A DNA stretch of 64,000 nucleotides from CAWHBO01 sp963827735. Lineage in GTDB: Bacteria; Patescibacteriota; Patescibacteriia; Patescibacteriales; UBA12075. Where the stretch lies: assembly GCA_963827735.1 (NCBI GenBank), contig CAWHBO010000002.1, positions 1 to 64,000 on the forward strand, read 5' to 3'. Both the position numbers and the translations under genes were made by a program. The first letter of the stretch is position 1, and every line of letters begins with the position of its first letter. The notes below the pieces were generated by a model, which was not told where the DNA came from, made no database searches, and saw only the letters and a program-made list of their open reading frames with translations. This document shows positions 17,756 to 26,836 of the stretch, in pieces.

Positions 17756-18712
17756 ATGAGCAGCAAAAAAATCACGGTTACCGTGATAACAATCATAACT
17801 TTGGTGTTTACCGTCATCCTTTTCTTAAGATTTACCATCGGCGGTCCGGAAGATAATTGGCTTTGCCAAAACGGCCAATGGATAAAACATGGAAATCCGA
17901 GCGCTGAAAAACCGACGTCAGGCTGCGTTGAACAAAATTATCAAAACGCAACCTCAAGCCAAAATAGCGATCCGGCAAACAGTGTTTACACAATCGACGG
18001 AAAAAAAATCTCTTTAACTGACGGGAAACACAGCGACAACATGATTGGCAGCATAAAAATATTTGAAGCAAACACGAAAGGCGATGTGAATTACGATAAT
18101 CTTGAAGATAGCGTGGTTATCCTGGTTAACGATTCACAGGGCAGCGGTGTATTTTTTTACGTTGCTTTGGCTGTAAAAAATAGCGCAGACTACCAAGGAA
18201 CAGACGCAATTTTGCTTGGCGATAGAATAGCACCGCAAAATACGGAAATTCGCGGAGGGATTATCATCGTAAATTATGCTGACAGAAAAACCGGAGAACC
18301 GATGACGACCGCCCCTTCAATTGGAGTTTCCAGATATTTTGTATATGAGGAAAATATCTTCAAAGAAGTTTTCTACAAAAATGACATGATTGAAGTTGAT
18401 TCCCCTGCTCCGGCATCTTATGTTTCATCTCCCCTGGCCATTTCCGGTCAAGCCCGTGGGAGCTGGTTTTTTGAAGCGGTCTTTCCGGTGACTTTAACAG
18501 ACTGGGACGGACTCATCATTGGAGAAGGGCTGGCGCAGGCTCAAGGCGAATGGATGACTGAAGATTTTGTACCCTTTACAGCTGTCATCACATTCAATGA
18601 ACCCGTATCCAAGGTAAGCAATCGCGGCGCTTTGATTTTAAAAAAAGACAATCCTTCCGGATTGCCGCAACATGATGATTCATTGGAAATTCCGGTTTTT
18701 TTTGACAAATAA
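17756..18712 (+). CDS. Membrane-anchored envelope protein with C-terminal Gmad2 domain
   Basis: The 318-residue protein has an N-terminal membrane anchor (residues ~6-28) and the WLCQNGQWIKHGNPS...GC segment common in CPR exported proteins. A middle domain follows (DVNYDNLEDSVVILVNDSQGSG), and then a Gmad2 immunoglobulin-like domain (residues ~225-318: PAPASYVSSPLAISGQARGS, FFEAVFPVTL, AQGEWM). Gmad2 is best known from spore-germination proteins but is widespread in cell-surface proteins. It probably faces the outside. It stands alone between the Mg ATPase and a terminator. Confidence 0.82.
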   Translation: MSSKKITVTVITIITLVFTVILFLRFTIGGPEDNWLCQNGQWIKHGNPSAEKPTSGCVEQNYQNATSSQNSDPANSVYTIDGKKISLTDGKHSDNMIGSIKIFEANTKGDVNYDNLEDSVVILVNDSQGSGVFFYVALAVKNSADYQGTDAILLGDRIAPQNTEIRGGIIIVNYADRKTGEPMTTAPSIGVSRYFVYEENIFKEVFYKNDMIEVDSPAPASYVSSPLAISGQARGSWFFEAVFPVTLTDWDGLIIGEGLAQAQGEWMTEDFVPFTAVITFNEPVSKVSNRGALILKKDNPSGLPQHDDSLEIPVFFDK

Positions 18713-18741
18713 AAACGCCTTGTTGAACACCAGGCGTTTTT
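18711..18741. terminator. Bidirectional terminator after Gmad2 gene
   Basis: A 10-bp stem AAAAACGCCT/AGGCGTTTTT, with arms 18711-18720 and 18732-18741, overlaps the stop codon and separates convergent genes. Confidence 0.9.
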
Positions 18742-18752
18742 ATATTTTAAAT

Positions 18753-19259
18753 TTATTTCAAATCTTTTAACCTTAAAATCTCATCGGTCTTAATCTTCAC
18801 TTCTTGCTCCAGAAAAAACCTGTTTACTCCGGGCACCACTTTTAACCAATCCCTTATCAAGCTGATGATCTTTTTTATTTTTATCTTTGCTTCATCCAGC
18901 ATGGAATTTATTTTCCTGGCTGTTTCTTCGCCGGCGGCTTTAAACTCTTTTCTTTTTTCCGGTGATAAACTGATAAAAATTTCATCCAAATCTTTTGCCA
19001 AAACATTTTCAATCTCTTTTCTTCTTTGTTCGTATTTAACTTGAGCGTTGCTCAAAGAGACGATTCCGCCAGACTCCCCTGGTTTGCCTTCTTTCTGCGT
19101 GCTTAACGCTTCCGGTGCATTATAAGTCTCAGCTCTGGTTTCAGGCGTTTTGGGCGACTCAAAACCTCCCTCCGGAACCTTAGGCGCTTCAACTATGTTT
19201 TCTGAAGATTCTTGAGGGGTCAGTCTTTCTATTTTGTTTAATTCTTTATCTTGGGGCAT
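18753..19259 (-). CDS. Hypothetical cytoplasmic protein, CPR type
   Basis: The start MPQDKELNKIERL at 19259 is chosen; the further upstream start would lie in a low-complexity inverted repeat. The ~168-residue protein has a Pro/Glu-rich disordered N-terminal half (residues 1-70) and a helical C-terminal half. Its signature end, IKKIISLIRDWLKVVPGVNRFF followed by LEQEVKIKTDEILRL, resembles an uncharacterised protein seen often in Falkowbacteria-like genomes. Function unknown. It lies downstream of dusB, after a 176-nt spacer. Confidence 0.7.
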   Translation of the reverse strand: MPQDKELNKIERLTPQESSENIVEAPKVPEGGFESPKTPETRAETYNAPEALSTQKEGKPGESGGIVSLSNAQVKYEQRRKEIENVLAKDLDEIFISLSPEKRKEFKAAGEETARKINSMLDEAKIKIKKIISLIRDWLKVVPGVNRFFLEQEVKIKTDEILRLKDLK

Positions 19260-19270
19260 ACGTAAATAAT

Positions 19271-19398
19271 ATTCAATGATCAATTACCAATATTCAATCA
19301 ATGTCAAATTTTTAAATGATCAATGCTTGTACCCGGAGGGTGAATATTTAAATATTGATTATTCATTGAATATTGAGTATTGAAAATTGATCATTAAT
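19271..19398. repeat. Inverted repeat built from TCAATATTCAAT-like words
   Basis: Arms 19271-19298 and 19365-19398 are imperfect reverse complements made of short related words (ATTCAATGATCAATT, CAATATTCAAT). They fill the spacer between dusB and the hypothetical gene and end 11 nt before that gene's start codon. The loop contains an odd GC-rich core (ACCCGGAGGGT). Confidence 0.75.
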
Positions 19399-19435
19399 CA
19401 CAATTATATTTGTATAAATATTATATCATATATTA

Positions 19436-20455
19436 CTAATTAAATATACTTCTGCTTTTCGCGTAATCCCCAAAAATCTTTCGTATATCATCAATATTAT
19501 TAACATAAATCAGTTTCTGCCTCATAGCCCTTGCCCCGGGAAGCCCCTGTATATACCAGCATAAATGTTTTCTCATTTCAACAATGCCTTGATCTCCTTT
19601 AAATTTAAAAGCTAATTTTGCATGCCTTACCGCTTCTTTAAAGATTGCTTTGGCGCTTCTTTCCGCGTCTTGACCGGTCTTTAAACATTCAAAAATCCAT
19701 GGCCGGCCGAGCGCTCCTTGGCCGATGCCGATTCCATCCGCGCCCGTTTCGTCAAGAATACGTTTGGCATATGCGGAAATAGATTTTGATTGATCTTGAT
19801 CAGGATCAATGCCGTGAACTCCGACTCCCCCATTTGCCAGAATGACCCCGCCAAAATAATCTTTAGCCTTTTTTATCACTTCACAATCAATAGGGCCGGC
19901 AAAACCTTGCTTGAAGCTCCTGCCGTGTATCATCAGCGCTTTAACGTCTAAATTTTTGATGTTATCCAAAAATTCCAAAATCCCGACATTCCCAACTCTT
20001 GTCCGCGTTTTTATGGATACCGGTAAATCGGTGTTGTCAATCACGGATTGTATCACTTTTCTTGACAATGCCAGATCTTTAAACAACTCCGCTCCCGCTT
20101 TCTGCTTAGCAACTTTCTGCACCGGACAACCGAAATTAATGTCAATGCCTTGGGGTTTTATTTTCTTGGTTATAAATCTGGCCGCCACTGCGAAATGTTC
20201 CGGAACAGAACCGAACAACTGCACGACATAAGGGCTCTCATGCTTTTCAAATTTCATGAGCTCTACGGTCGCATTATCGTGCTTGTCTTTTCCTGCTTGG
20301 CAATGATAAAAAAGCGCAGTCGCGCTTATCATTTCGGAATATACGACATCCGCGCCATAACCTTTGCAAATCTGCCTGAAAGCAGAATCCGTAATCCCCG
20401 CCATCGGCGCCAGCGCATATATCGGCTTAGGCAATTTTGACCAAAAATTTTTCAT
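19436..20455 (-). CDS. dusB: tRNA-dihydrouridine synthase (DusB family)
   Basis: The 339-residue FMN enzyme reduces uridine to dihydrouridine in the tRNA D-loop. Motifs in order: ALAPMAGITDSAFRQIC, SEMISATALFYH, the catalytic INFGCPVQKVAKQKAGAEL (Cys near residue 110), VSIKTRTRVG, MIHGRSFKQGFAGP, and GIGIGQGALGRPWIFE. A C-terminal helical domain has HLCWYIQGLPGARAMRQKL. It starts 5 nt after the cysS stop codon and is probably co-transcribed. The gene symbol follows the bacterial default; DusA/C alternatives are less likely given the C-terminal motif. Confidence 0.93.
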   Translation of the reverse strand: MKNFWSKLPKPIYALAPMAGITDSAFRQICKGYGADVVYSEMISATALFYHCQAGKDKHDNATVELMKFEKHESPYVVQLFGSVPEHFAVAARFITKKIKPQGIDINFGCPVQKVAKQKAGAELFKDLALSRKVIQSVIDNTDLPVSIKTRTRVGNVGILEFLDNIKNLDVKALMIHGRSFKQGFAGPIDCEVIKKAKDYFGGVILANGGVGVHGIDPDQDQSKSISAYAKRILDETGADGIGIGQGALGRPWIFECLKTGQDAERSAKAIFKEAVRHAKLAFKFKGDQGIVEMRKHLCWYIQGLPGARAMRQKLIYVNNIDDIRKIFGDYAKSRSIFN

Positions 20456-20460
20456 TGTTT

Positions 20461-21891
20461 TTACTTTTTAAACACCCTTTGTCCATCGTTTGTATCTTCT
20501 ACAATAAAACCCAATTTTTCAATTTCTTCACGTAATTTATCTGATTCTTTCCATTCCATGTTAATCCTTGCCTTTCTTCGATTATCAATCATTTCTCTTA
20601 TGGTTGGTGGTATCATTATATTCACATCAGCATCAATATTCATTTCAGTAAACACGTTTATACGTAAATTTTCCAAACCCAACCCTAACACTTTATCAAA
20701 ATCAAAAATAGTGACTTGTTTTTCTTCGTTGGACAATTTTGATTTTAATAATTCCTGCATTACCGCTAATGCCTGAGCTGTGTTTAAGTCATCATTAATG
20801 GCTTTAATAAATTTCTCTTTAAATTCAATATTTATAATTCTTAATTTTTCATTCTTAATTTTTAATTCTCCTAATTGATTGTACAGATGCTGCAATCCAT
20901 TCTCAGCATTTTGCATCGCTTCTTCAGAATATTCCATGGGCTTGCGATAATGCGTTCCCAGGCAAGCAAATCGATAGACCAGCGGGTCAATCCCCTTTTT
21001 CGTAAAAGCATTATCCAGCGTTAAAAAATTGTCTTCGCTTTTCGCCATTTTCTTTCCGCCGACAATATTCAAGAACGCGCCGTGGATCCAAAAATTAAAA
21101 AACTTCTTTCCGGTGGCCGCCTCGGATTGGGCGATTTCATTGGTATGGTGCACATTGACATGATCAATGCCGCCGCAATGGATGTCCAGCTGTTCACCCA
21201 AAAATTTAGCGCTCATGGCGGAGCATTCAACATGCCACCCCGGAAAACCGACACCCCAAGGCGAAGGCCATTCCATCTGCCTTTTTGTGTTGTTGGGAGA
21301 AAATTTCCATAAAGCAAAATCAGTCGGATTTTTCTTTTCATCATTTTTCTCAACTCTGGCTCCTTCTCTCAAAGTATCCAAATTAAGATGGCTTAACTTG
21401 TTATAATCCGGAAATTTTGATGTATCAAAATAAACTCCATCGCTGGTTTTATATGTGTAGCCTTTTTCTTCAAGTTTTTTTATCAAATCAATTTGTTCGG
21501 AAATGCTATCTGTGGCTTTGCACCAAACATCCGGTTCAATGATGTTAAGCGCATGCAAATCTTTTTTGAATGACTCTGTATAAAATTCTGCAATTTCCCA
21601 AGCAGTTTTTCCTTCGCGCTCTGCGCCTTTTTCCATCTTATCCTCGCCCATATCCATATCGCCCGTCAGATGCCCAACATCTGTGATGTTCATCACATGC
21701 TTAACTTTGTAGCCGTTGTATGCCAAGGTTCTTTTCAGAATATCCTCAAAAATATAAGTACGCAGATTACCGATATGCGCAAAATTATAAACCGTCGGCC
21801 CGCAAGTGTACAATCCAATTTCCCCTTCCCGCAAAGGCACAAATTCTTCCTTTTTCCTGCTTAGCGTATTGTATAAAAATATTTTTTCCAT
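20461..21891 (-). CDS. cysS: Cysteinyl-tRNA synthetase
   Basis: The 476-residue class I synthetase charges tRNA-Cys. Visible features: the zinc/adenylate start LYTCGPTVYNFAHIGNLRTYIFEDIL with HIGN, GWHVECSAMSAKFLG, the zinc-site CGGIDHVNVHHTNEIAQSEA, and a variant KMSKS loop reading KKMAKSEDNF. The C-terminal DALR-like helical bundle follows (NAENGLQHLYNQL, DDLNTAQALAVM). The length is normal. It sits between murF and dusB, all reading the same way. The Ala in KMAKS is tolerated in several CPR enzymes, so loss of activity is not implied. Confidence 0.96.
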   Translation of the reverse strand: MEKIFLYNTLSRKKEEFVPLREGEIGLYTCGPTVYNFAHIGNLRTYIFEDILKRTLAYNGYKVKHVMNITDVGHLTGDMDMGEDKMEKGAEREGKTAWEIAEFYTESFKKDLHALNIIEPDVWCKATDSISEQIDLIKKLEEKGYTYKTSDGVYFDTSKFPDYNKLSHLNLDTLREGARVEKNDEKKNPTDFALWKFSPNNTKRQMEWPSPWGVGFPGWHVECSAMSAKFLGEQLDIHCGGIDHVNVHHTNEIAQSEAATGKKFFNFWIHGAFLNIVGGKKMAKSEDNFLTLDNAFTKKGIDPLVYRFACLGTHYRKPMEYSEEAMQNAENGLQHLYNQLGELKIKNEKLRIINIEFKEKFIKAINDDLNTAQALAVMQELLKSKLSNEEKQVTIFDFDKVLGLGLENLRINVFTEMNIDADVNIMIPPTIREMIDNRRKARINMEWKESDKLREEIEKLGFIVEDTNDGQRVFKK

Positions 21892-21913
21892 ATAGTGATC
21901 TTTGTTATGAGTT

Positions 21914-21965
21914 ATCCCGCTTTCAGCGGGATCCCGCCCTCAATAGAATTTATAGGTGGCGGGAT
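21914..21965. mobile_element. Double-hairpin palindromic element inserted at the murF stop codon
   Basis: Two hairpins share a border: ATCCCGCT/AGCGGGAT (21914-21932) and ATCCCGCC/GGCGGGAT (21931-21965). The element is flanked by direct repeats GAGTT (21909-21913 and 21966-21970). Removing it with one GAGTT copy restores an immediate TAA after murF codon ...FNS, so the element appears to have inserted at the stop codon and now supplies a new stop. It is too short to encode a transposase. Confidence 0.7.
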
Positions 21966-23257
21966 GAGTTAAAAATCCACTTATCTTCCTGTCTGACAAG
22001 AAGTTCGCCGGCTTTCAAAGGGTCTGCCATAATCTCTTTAACGACCTTTTCCATCCTTAAGCCCTGCGAACCCTTAACCAAAATCAAATCGTCTTTCTTT
22101 ATCCGGTCCTGGACAAAAAGTCCTGCTTCTTCCGATTTTGGAAAATGAAAAATCCTGTCTTCATTCATGCCCGCCTCTTTGGCACCGCGTCCAATATCCC
22201 GCGAAGGTCCCCCAACAGTAACCAGTTCGTCAATTCCGCTTATAGCCAGATATTTTCCAATGTTTTTATGTTTTTCTTCGCTATATTTTCCCAGCTCAAG
22301 CATATCCCCGAGAACCGCAAACTTTCTGGCGCCCTCTTTTACCGGAATGCTTTTTAAAACCCTTACCGCTTCTTGCATGGATTCCGGTTCCGCATTATAC
22401 GAATCATCAATTATCATTGTATGTTTTATACCTTCCACCAAGTTCATTCTACCTCTCTCTGGCGTCAAGCTTTTTAAAGCCTCGGAAATTTCCACCATAT
22501 TCATATCAAACACGATGCCGACAGCGGCGGCGGCCAGGGCAGAATAAACATTGGCGCGGGAAATGAAGTTCGGTAAAATTGCCGGGGTAACTGATCCTTT
22601 ATACAAAAACTTAAAATTTATGCCGCGAAGATTTTTCTCGCCATTCTGGGAATATGAATACACAACATCACTGGCTCTCATTTGCGCCTTTTCATCATAG
22701 CCATAGCTTATCACTTTGACTTTGCTGTCTTGTATGATCTTCTTTGCGTCTTCATTATCAAAATTTATCACCGCCCAGCCGTCTTTGCTGATGCTTTGGA
22801 TTAATTTTGATTTTTCCAAGACCAATTTTGCCCGCGACCCGAAATTCTCAGCATGTACAGTGCCAATTACGGTTATCACGCCCACATCCGGGTTCGCGAT
22901 TCCTGTTAAATAATCCATATCCCCTGGCTTGTCCACGCCCATTTCCAAAACCAAAATCTTCGGATAACTCTCGTCTTTGACAAGCAACAGTTTCAATGCT
23001 TTAAAGAAAACCGCAAACCAGCCAAAGATGTTTTTCCCGGGCGAATCAGAACCGATGATCGTTAAAGGCAACCCGATTTCGTTGTTGTAATTCTTGATGT
23101 TTCTTCTGACGTTATGCTTGGCTTTAAGGACCGCATAGATCGCTTCCTTGGTGCCGGTTTTGCCAACAGACCCGGTCACGCCAATGATTTCCGGATGATA
23201 TTTTTTCAAAATCATCTTGGCTAAAATTCTTAATTTCAATTCAATCATTTTTTTCAT
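21950..23257 (-). CDS. murF: UDP-N-acetylmuramoyl-tripeptide--D-alanyl-D-alanine ligase
   Basis: The 435-residue Mur ligase adds D-Ala-D-Ala to the UDP-MurNAc-tripeptide in peptidoglycan synthesis. The ATP loop GVTGSVGKTGTKEAI appears already at residue ~26, so the usual ~80-residue N-terminal UMAG-binding domain is missing or replaced. NYNNEIGLPLTI, LEMGVDKPGDMDYL and HAENFGS follow, then the C-terminal domain with DDSYNAEPESMQEAVRVL and AVLGDMLELG. The last residues (SRHL) are encoded by an inserted palindromic element. It belongs to the mraZ-rsmH-ftsL-ftsI cluster. Confidence 0.93.
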   Translation of the reverse strand: MKKMIELKLRILAKMILKKYHPEIIGVTGSVGKTGTKEAIYAVLKAKHNVRRNIKNYNNEIGLPLTIIGSDSPGKNIFGWFAVFFKALKLLLVKDESYPKILVLEMGVDKPGDMDYLTGIANPDVGVITVIGTVHAENFGSRAKLVLEKSKLIQSISKDGWAVINFDNEDAKKIIQDSKVKVISYGYDEKAQMRASDVVYSYSQNGEKNLRGINFKFLYKGSVTPAILPNFISRANVYSALAAAAVGIVFDMNMVEISEALKSLTPERGRMNLVEGIKHTMIIDDSYNAEPESMQEAVRVLKSIPVKEGARKFAVLGDMLELGKYSEEKHKNIGKYLAISGIDELVTVGGPSRDIGRGAKEAGMNEDRIFHFPKSEEAGLFVQDRIKKDDLILVKGSQGLRMEKVVKEIMADPLKAGELLVRQEDKWIFNSSRHL

Positions 23258-23360
23258 AAGCTACAAACAAAGCTAAACGCCTCTTAAAACTTATTATCTT
23301 ATATATTAATGATAATATTAAATAAAATCAAGCCAAAAAATCCAATACTCTACAAAAAAT

Positions 23361-25286
23361 TTATCTGGTTTTTGGCACTTTATAGTAATCCAAAATGAAT
23401 TTAGCCAATTCACCGAACAATGGCGCGCAGGTAGATTCGGCAAAATTCGCGTCTTTGGGATTATCCAATTTTATAAGCATTACAAATTTCGGATCTTCAA
23501 CCGGAGCAAAGCCTTCAAGGGTATGAATCATATTGGCTTCATAATATCCACCGCTTTTTTTGTCGGCAACTTGGGCGGTTCCGGTTTTCCCCGCGACATA
23601 GTACCCATTCACAGCAGCGGGTTTGGAATGCCCGTTTTCAACCACATTTACCATCATGCTGGAAAGAAGCAAACTGGCTTTTTCGGAAATCACTCGCCTG
23701 ATCTGCACCGGTTTTGTAATCTCTTCCTCTCCATTGTGGCGGACAATCTTTTCTACCACATATGGCTTCATCAAAATTCCACCATTAGCAATCGCGGAAT
23801 AAGCTGCCGCCATCTGCAATGATGTTACGGAGATGCCCTGGCCAAAAGACGCGGTCGCGGCTTCAACCGGCCTGATCGTGTTGCGCAACAAGTTACCGAT
23901 GTTGCTCACACCCTCCGTCTCCAATTCAATTCCGGTTTTTTCTCCAAAACCGAAATTTTTTACATATTCGGCGTATTTTACCGGACTGACTTTGTTCATC
24001 ACAAAAATCGCGCCCGTATTTAAAGATTGCTCAAGCACGGTCACCATATCAGTTATGCCATGTCCGCCATGCGTGCTGAAGTCAGAATTTTTTATCGGTT
24101 TGTTCCAGCCGGCAACATTTATATACCCCTTGTCTTCATAGGTCGTATTCGGCGAGACAACTCCTTCATTCAAACCGGCTGCCATGGTTATGACTTTAAA
24201 AATTGAACCGGGCTCATACGCATCAAAAATTGCCGGATTGTTATATAAATTCGCGTCATCCACTTCATTGTAGTTGTTCGGGTCATAATCAGGCCAGGAA
24301 CACATCGCAATCACCGCGCCCGTCTTCGGATCCATGACAATGATTGAACCGCCATCGGCGCCATGCTTCAATGCAGTCTCTCCCAATCTCTGGCAAGCTT
24401 CAAATTGGATTGATCGATTGATTGTTAAATATATGTCGCTGCCATTCTGCGGCTTCTCGTATTCCCTGTCATTGACGATTATCAATTCTCCTTGACCGGA
24501 TCTTTCGGTCTTGATGGAGCCCATCCGGCCGGTAAGCTCATCATTGAAAAATCCTTCCAAACCGTATTTGCCTTGCCTCTCATCATTGCTGAAACCGACG
24601 AATCCCAAAAGCTGAGAGCCGATGTTGCCTTCTGGATAATACCTTTCTTTCTCCATGACAAAACTCAAACCTTCAATCTTATAATCCATCAGGATCTTCA
24701 AGGTTGTTTCGTCAACTTTTCTTTTCAACGGTTCATACGGATCATTTTTTTTGCTCAATGCGTCTACATAGTTGTTCAGATATTCGGCTTTTTTTAATTC
24801 CATTTCGGCTTGTTTTTTTATTTCTTTGAAATCTGAAAGTTCTTTAAATCTTTTTGTGCCGATATCCGGATTTTCCAACTCTTTAAAAACTTCGTCTTTT
24901 AAGAGCATTTCCTCAATTTCTTTTTCTATCTTCAGCTTATCAAAAATCTCATACAAAATTTCGGCCGTTCCCTGAGGATTTTCAATTTCTTTTGGCACAG
25001 CAAACACTTGCGCGAATTCTTTGTTGGTAGCCATGGGATATATCTGTTTCCCGCCCTCGTCGCTTTCATCGGACATAAAGATTTTTCCTCTCTCCGGAAC
25101 CAATTCAGAATAGGCTTGATGCTGGCCCGATGCCAGCGCTGTATACAAATCGCCTTTTACGATCTGTAAAAAAAACAAACGGCACAGGACCATTGCGCTT
25201 AACAAAAAAATAATCGCCAAAATAAAATTTAGGCGATTGGTATTTTCCTGCTCTCTTCCTCTTTTCCGTCCTATAAAATGATTCAT
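23361..25286 (-). CDS. ftsI: Penicillin-binding protein, FtsI/PBP2-type transpeptidase
   Basis: The 641-residue class B PBP cross-links septal peptidoglycan. It has a short cytoplasmic N-terminus, one membrane helix (residues ~22-42) and a dimerisation domain. The transpeptidase domain shows all three active-site motifs: GSIFKVIT (Ser ~360), SLNTG (~419) and AGKTGTAQV (~565). The position after rsmH and ftsL and before murF is the canonical order of the division and cell-wall cluster and supports FtsI rather than the elongation PBP2. The dimerisation domain carries a charged insertion around residues 105-200. Confidence 0.93.
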   Translation of the reverse strand: MNHFIGRKRGREQENTNRLNFILAIIFLLSAMVLCRLFFLQIVKGDLYTALASGQHQAYSELVPERGKIFMSDESDEGGKQIYPMATNKEFAQVFAVPKEIENPQGTAEILYEIFDKLKIEKEIEEMLLKDEVFKELENPDIGTKRFKELSDFKEIKKQAEMELKKAEYLNNYVDALSKKNDPYEPLKRKVDETTLKILMDYKIEGLSFVMEKERYYPEGNIGSQLLGFVGFSNDERQGKYGLEGFFNDELTGRMGSIKTERSGQGELIIVNDREYEKPQNGSDIYLTINRSIQFEACQRLGETALKHGADGGSIIVMDPKTGAVIAMCSWPDYDPNNYNEVDDANLYNNPAIFDAYEPGSIFKVITMAAGLNEGVVSPNTTYEDKGYINVAGWNKPIKNSDFSTHGGHGITDMVTVLEQSLNTGAIFVMNKVSPVKYAEYVKNFGFGEKTGIELETEGVSNIGNLLRNTIRPVEAATASFGQGISVTSLQMAAAYSAIANGGILMKPYVVEKIVRHNGEEEITKPVQIRRVISEKASLLLSSMMVNVVENGHSKPAAVNGYYVAGKTGTAQVADKKSGGYYEANMIHTLEGFAPVEDPKFVMLIKLDNPKDANFAESTCAPLFGELAKFILDYYKVPKTR

Positions 25287-25297
25287 AATCTTGAGGT

Positions 25298-25648
25298 TTA
25301 CTTCATGGCGACTGTCTCATCCGCGACTGTTAGATATTCAATCTTATCAACCTTGACCATCTTGAGAGAATTCGCGCGGGAATTGATGCTTCCCAAAGTC
25401 TTCAATTCCGCAGCCTGCAATTCAATTTTTTGATTCTCTTCAGATATCTGCTTCACCCTGATTTTCAAATCTTTGATCAAAAATCCTTTGGTGGCAATGC
25501 TATTGACGCATATCACAAAATATACCGCACTGAAAACCGCCAAAATCGTTATCGCTTTATTCGCCAACTTCCAAGTCAACCTGATTTTTTGTGATTTTTT
25601 GTTGTTGCTATATTTTGTTTTTGTGTTGTAATTTTTGTTTTGAAACAT
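25298..25648 (-). CDS. ftsL: FtsL-like division protein
   Basis: The start MFQNKNYNTKTKYSNN at 25648 is chosen because it follows the rsmH stop by 17 nt; the longer frame would run back into rsmH. The 116-residue protein has a basic cytoplasmic N-terminus, one membrane helix (ITILAVFSAVYFVICVNSI, residues ~33-51) and an external coiled coil (LIKDLKIRVKQISEENQKIE). That is the bitopic FtsL/DivIC architecture that recruits the septal PBP. Sequence conservation in this family is weak, so the call leans on size, topology and position between rsmH and ftsI. Confidence 0.8.
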   Translation of the reverse strand: MFQNKNYNTKTKYSNNKKSQKIRLTWKLANKAITILAVFSAVYFVICVNSIATKGFLIKDLKIRVKQISEENQKIELQAAELKTLGSINSRANSLKMVKVDKIEYLTVADETVAMK

Positions 25649-25665
25649 TTTTATTTTAAATATTC

Positions 25666-26631
25666 TTATAATTTTTCCGCTACCCTCAGCTTTGCGCTTC
25701 TGGCTCTTCTGTTTATGGATATTTCCTCGGTTGTCGGCGCAAGCGCTTTTTTGGTTATGATTCTGATTGAGGCTTGGTGATCGCATCGGCATTCAGGAAC
25801 TTCTTTTGGACAAATACAATCAAGGCTTTCTTTCTTAAAAAATCTTTTTACGATCCGATCTTCAAGGCTATGGTATGAAACAACCACGATTCTTCCTCCG
25901 GACTTCAGGGCGCTGATAGCTTGAGGCAAAATCTCGCTTAAGCTATCCAATTCTCCGTTTGTCGCTATCCTTAAGGCTTGAAATGTTTTGGTGGCAAAAT
26001 TAACTTTTTTGTGGTTGCGATATCCGGCTGGCACCGCCTTGCCGATGATCTCCGTAAGCTCCTTGGTTGTCTTGATCTCCCCGTCTTTTCTTTTCAAAAT
26101 GATGGCTCGGGCGATTGATCGGGAAAATTTTTCTTCTCCGTATTCCCTTAAGATGCTTTCAATTTCTTTTTCTTTGTATTTGTTGACAATCTTAACCGTG
26201 CTTTCAAAGCTGCCGTTTTTTTCAAAAGCCATGTCTAACGGTGCATCCAGCTGAAAAGAGAATCCACGAGACCGGTCTTCGAGTTGAGCTGATGATAAAC
26301 CAAGATCGAGCACAATCCCATCAATGCCCCGATCCCCTTCTTGCGACCAACTGGTTTTAACAATCTTATGTAAATTTTTAAAATTTTCATTTACGATTTT
26401 TATGTTATTTTTTTCTTCAAATTTTGATCCTTTTATTTTTATTGCAGCATTATCAATCGCCAGCCTGTCCAGATCAAAACTTAAGATTTTTCCATCAGGA
26501 AAAATATTTTCCGCAATCGCAAAAGTATATCCGCCTCCCCCCAAGGTGCAATCAATGATTCTGTCGCCATTCTTAAGCTCTAGATATTCCAACACCTCTT
26601 TAAGCATAACTGGCACATGTCTATATTCCAT
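25666..26631 (-). CDS. rsmH: 16S rRNA (cytosine1402-N4)-methyltransferase
   Basis: The 321-residue SAM-dependent enzyme (MraW) methylates C1402 in the ribosomal P site. It starts EYRHVPVMLKEVLEYL, and has the SAM loop IDCTLGGGGYTFAI, LDLGLSSAQLEDRSRGFSF, the helical insert domain (KVNFATKTFQALRIATNGEL) and VVVSYHSLEDRIVKRFF. A zinc-like cysteine patch follows (CICPKEVPECRC). Length and order are standard. It follows mraZ in the division cluster; a small questionable ORF lies between them. Confidence 0.96.
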   Translation of the reverse strand: MEYRHVPVMLKEVLEYLELKNGDRIIDCTLGGGGYTFAIAENIFPDGKILSFDLDRLAIDNAAIKIKGSKFEEKNNIKIVNENFKNLHKIVKTSWSQEGDRGIDGIVLDLGLSSAQLEDRSRGFSFQLDAPLDMAFEKNGSFESTVKIVNKYKEKEIESILREYGEEKFSRSIARAIILKRKDGEIKTTKELTEIIGKAVPAGYRNHKKVNFATKTFQALRIATNGELDSLSEILPQAISALKSGGRIVVVSYHSLEDRIVKRFFKKESLDCICPKEVPECRCDHQASIRIITKKALAPTTEEISINRRARSAKLRVAEKL

Positions 26632-26669
26632 AAGAGAATTTTAGCTGTGCTTTATCTCATTGATGATGC

Positions 26670-26807
26670 TTAAAGCACGATTGCGCAGCTGCGGAAAAAA
26701 ATGATCTGCCTCAATTGCTCAGTGCTTACCAAGGGGGCTTTGATGATTTTTACCCGCAATTTCTTAGAATCATTTTTTGTTTTTGTTTTACATTTTATTT
26801 TTGTCAT
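26670..26807 (-). CDS. Possible small ORF (45 aa) between mraZ and rsmH, perhaps frameshifted
   Basis: An ORF from ATG at 26807 encodes a basic N-terminus then KIIKAPLVSTEQLRQIIFF and stops after 45 codons. A run of seven T (template 26695-26701) sits exactly at IIFF. One more T would continue the frame to 26641 with a more protein-like end (PQLRNRALSIINEIKHS). The spacer of 205 nt in a compact operon supports something being encoded, but no ribosome binding site is clear and no family is recognised. Confidence 0.35.
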   Translation of the reverse strand: MTKIKCKTKTKNDSKKLRVKIIKAPLVSTEQLRQIIFFRSCAIVL

Positions 26808-26836
26808 ATATGATTTTCTTCAATTTTTTTAATCCA

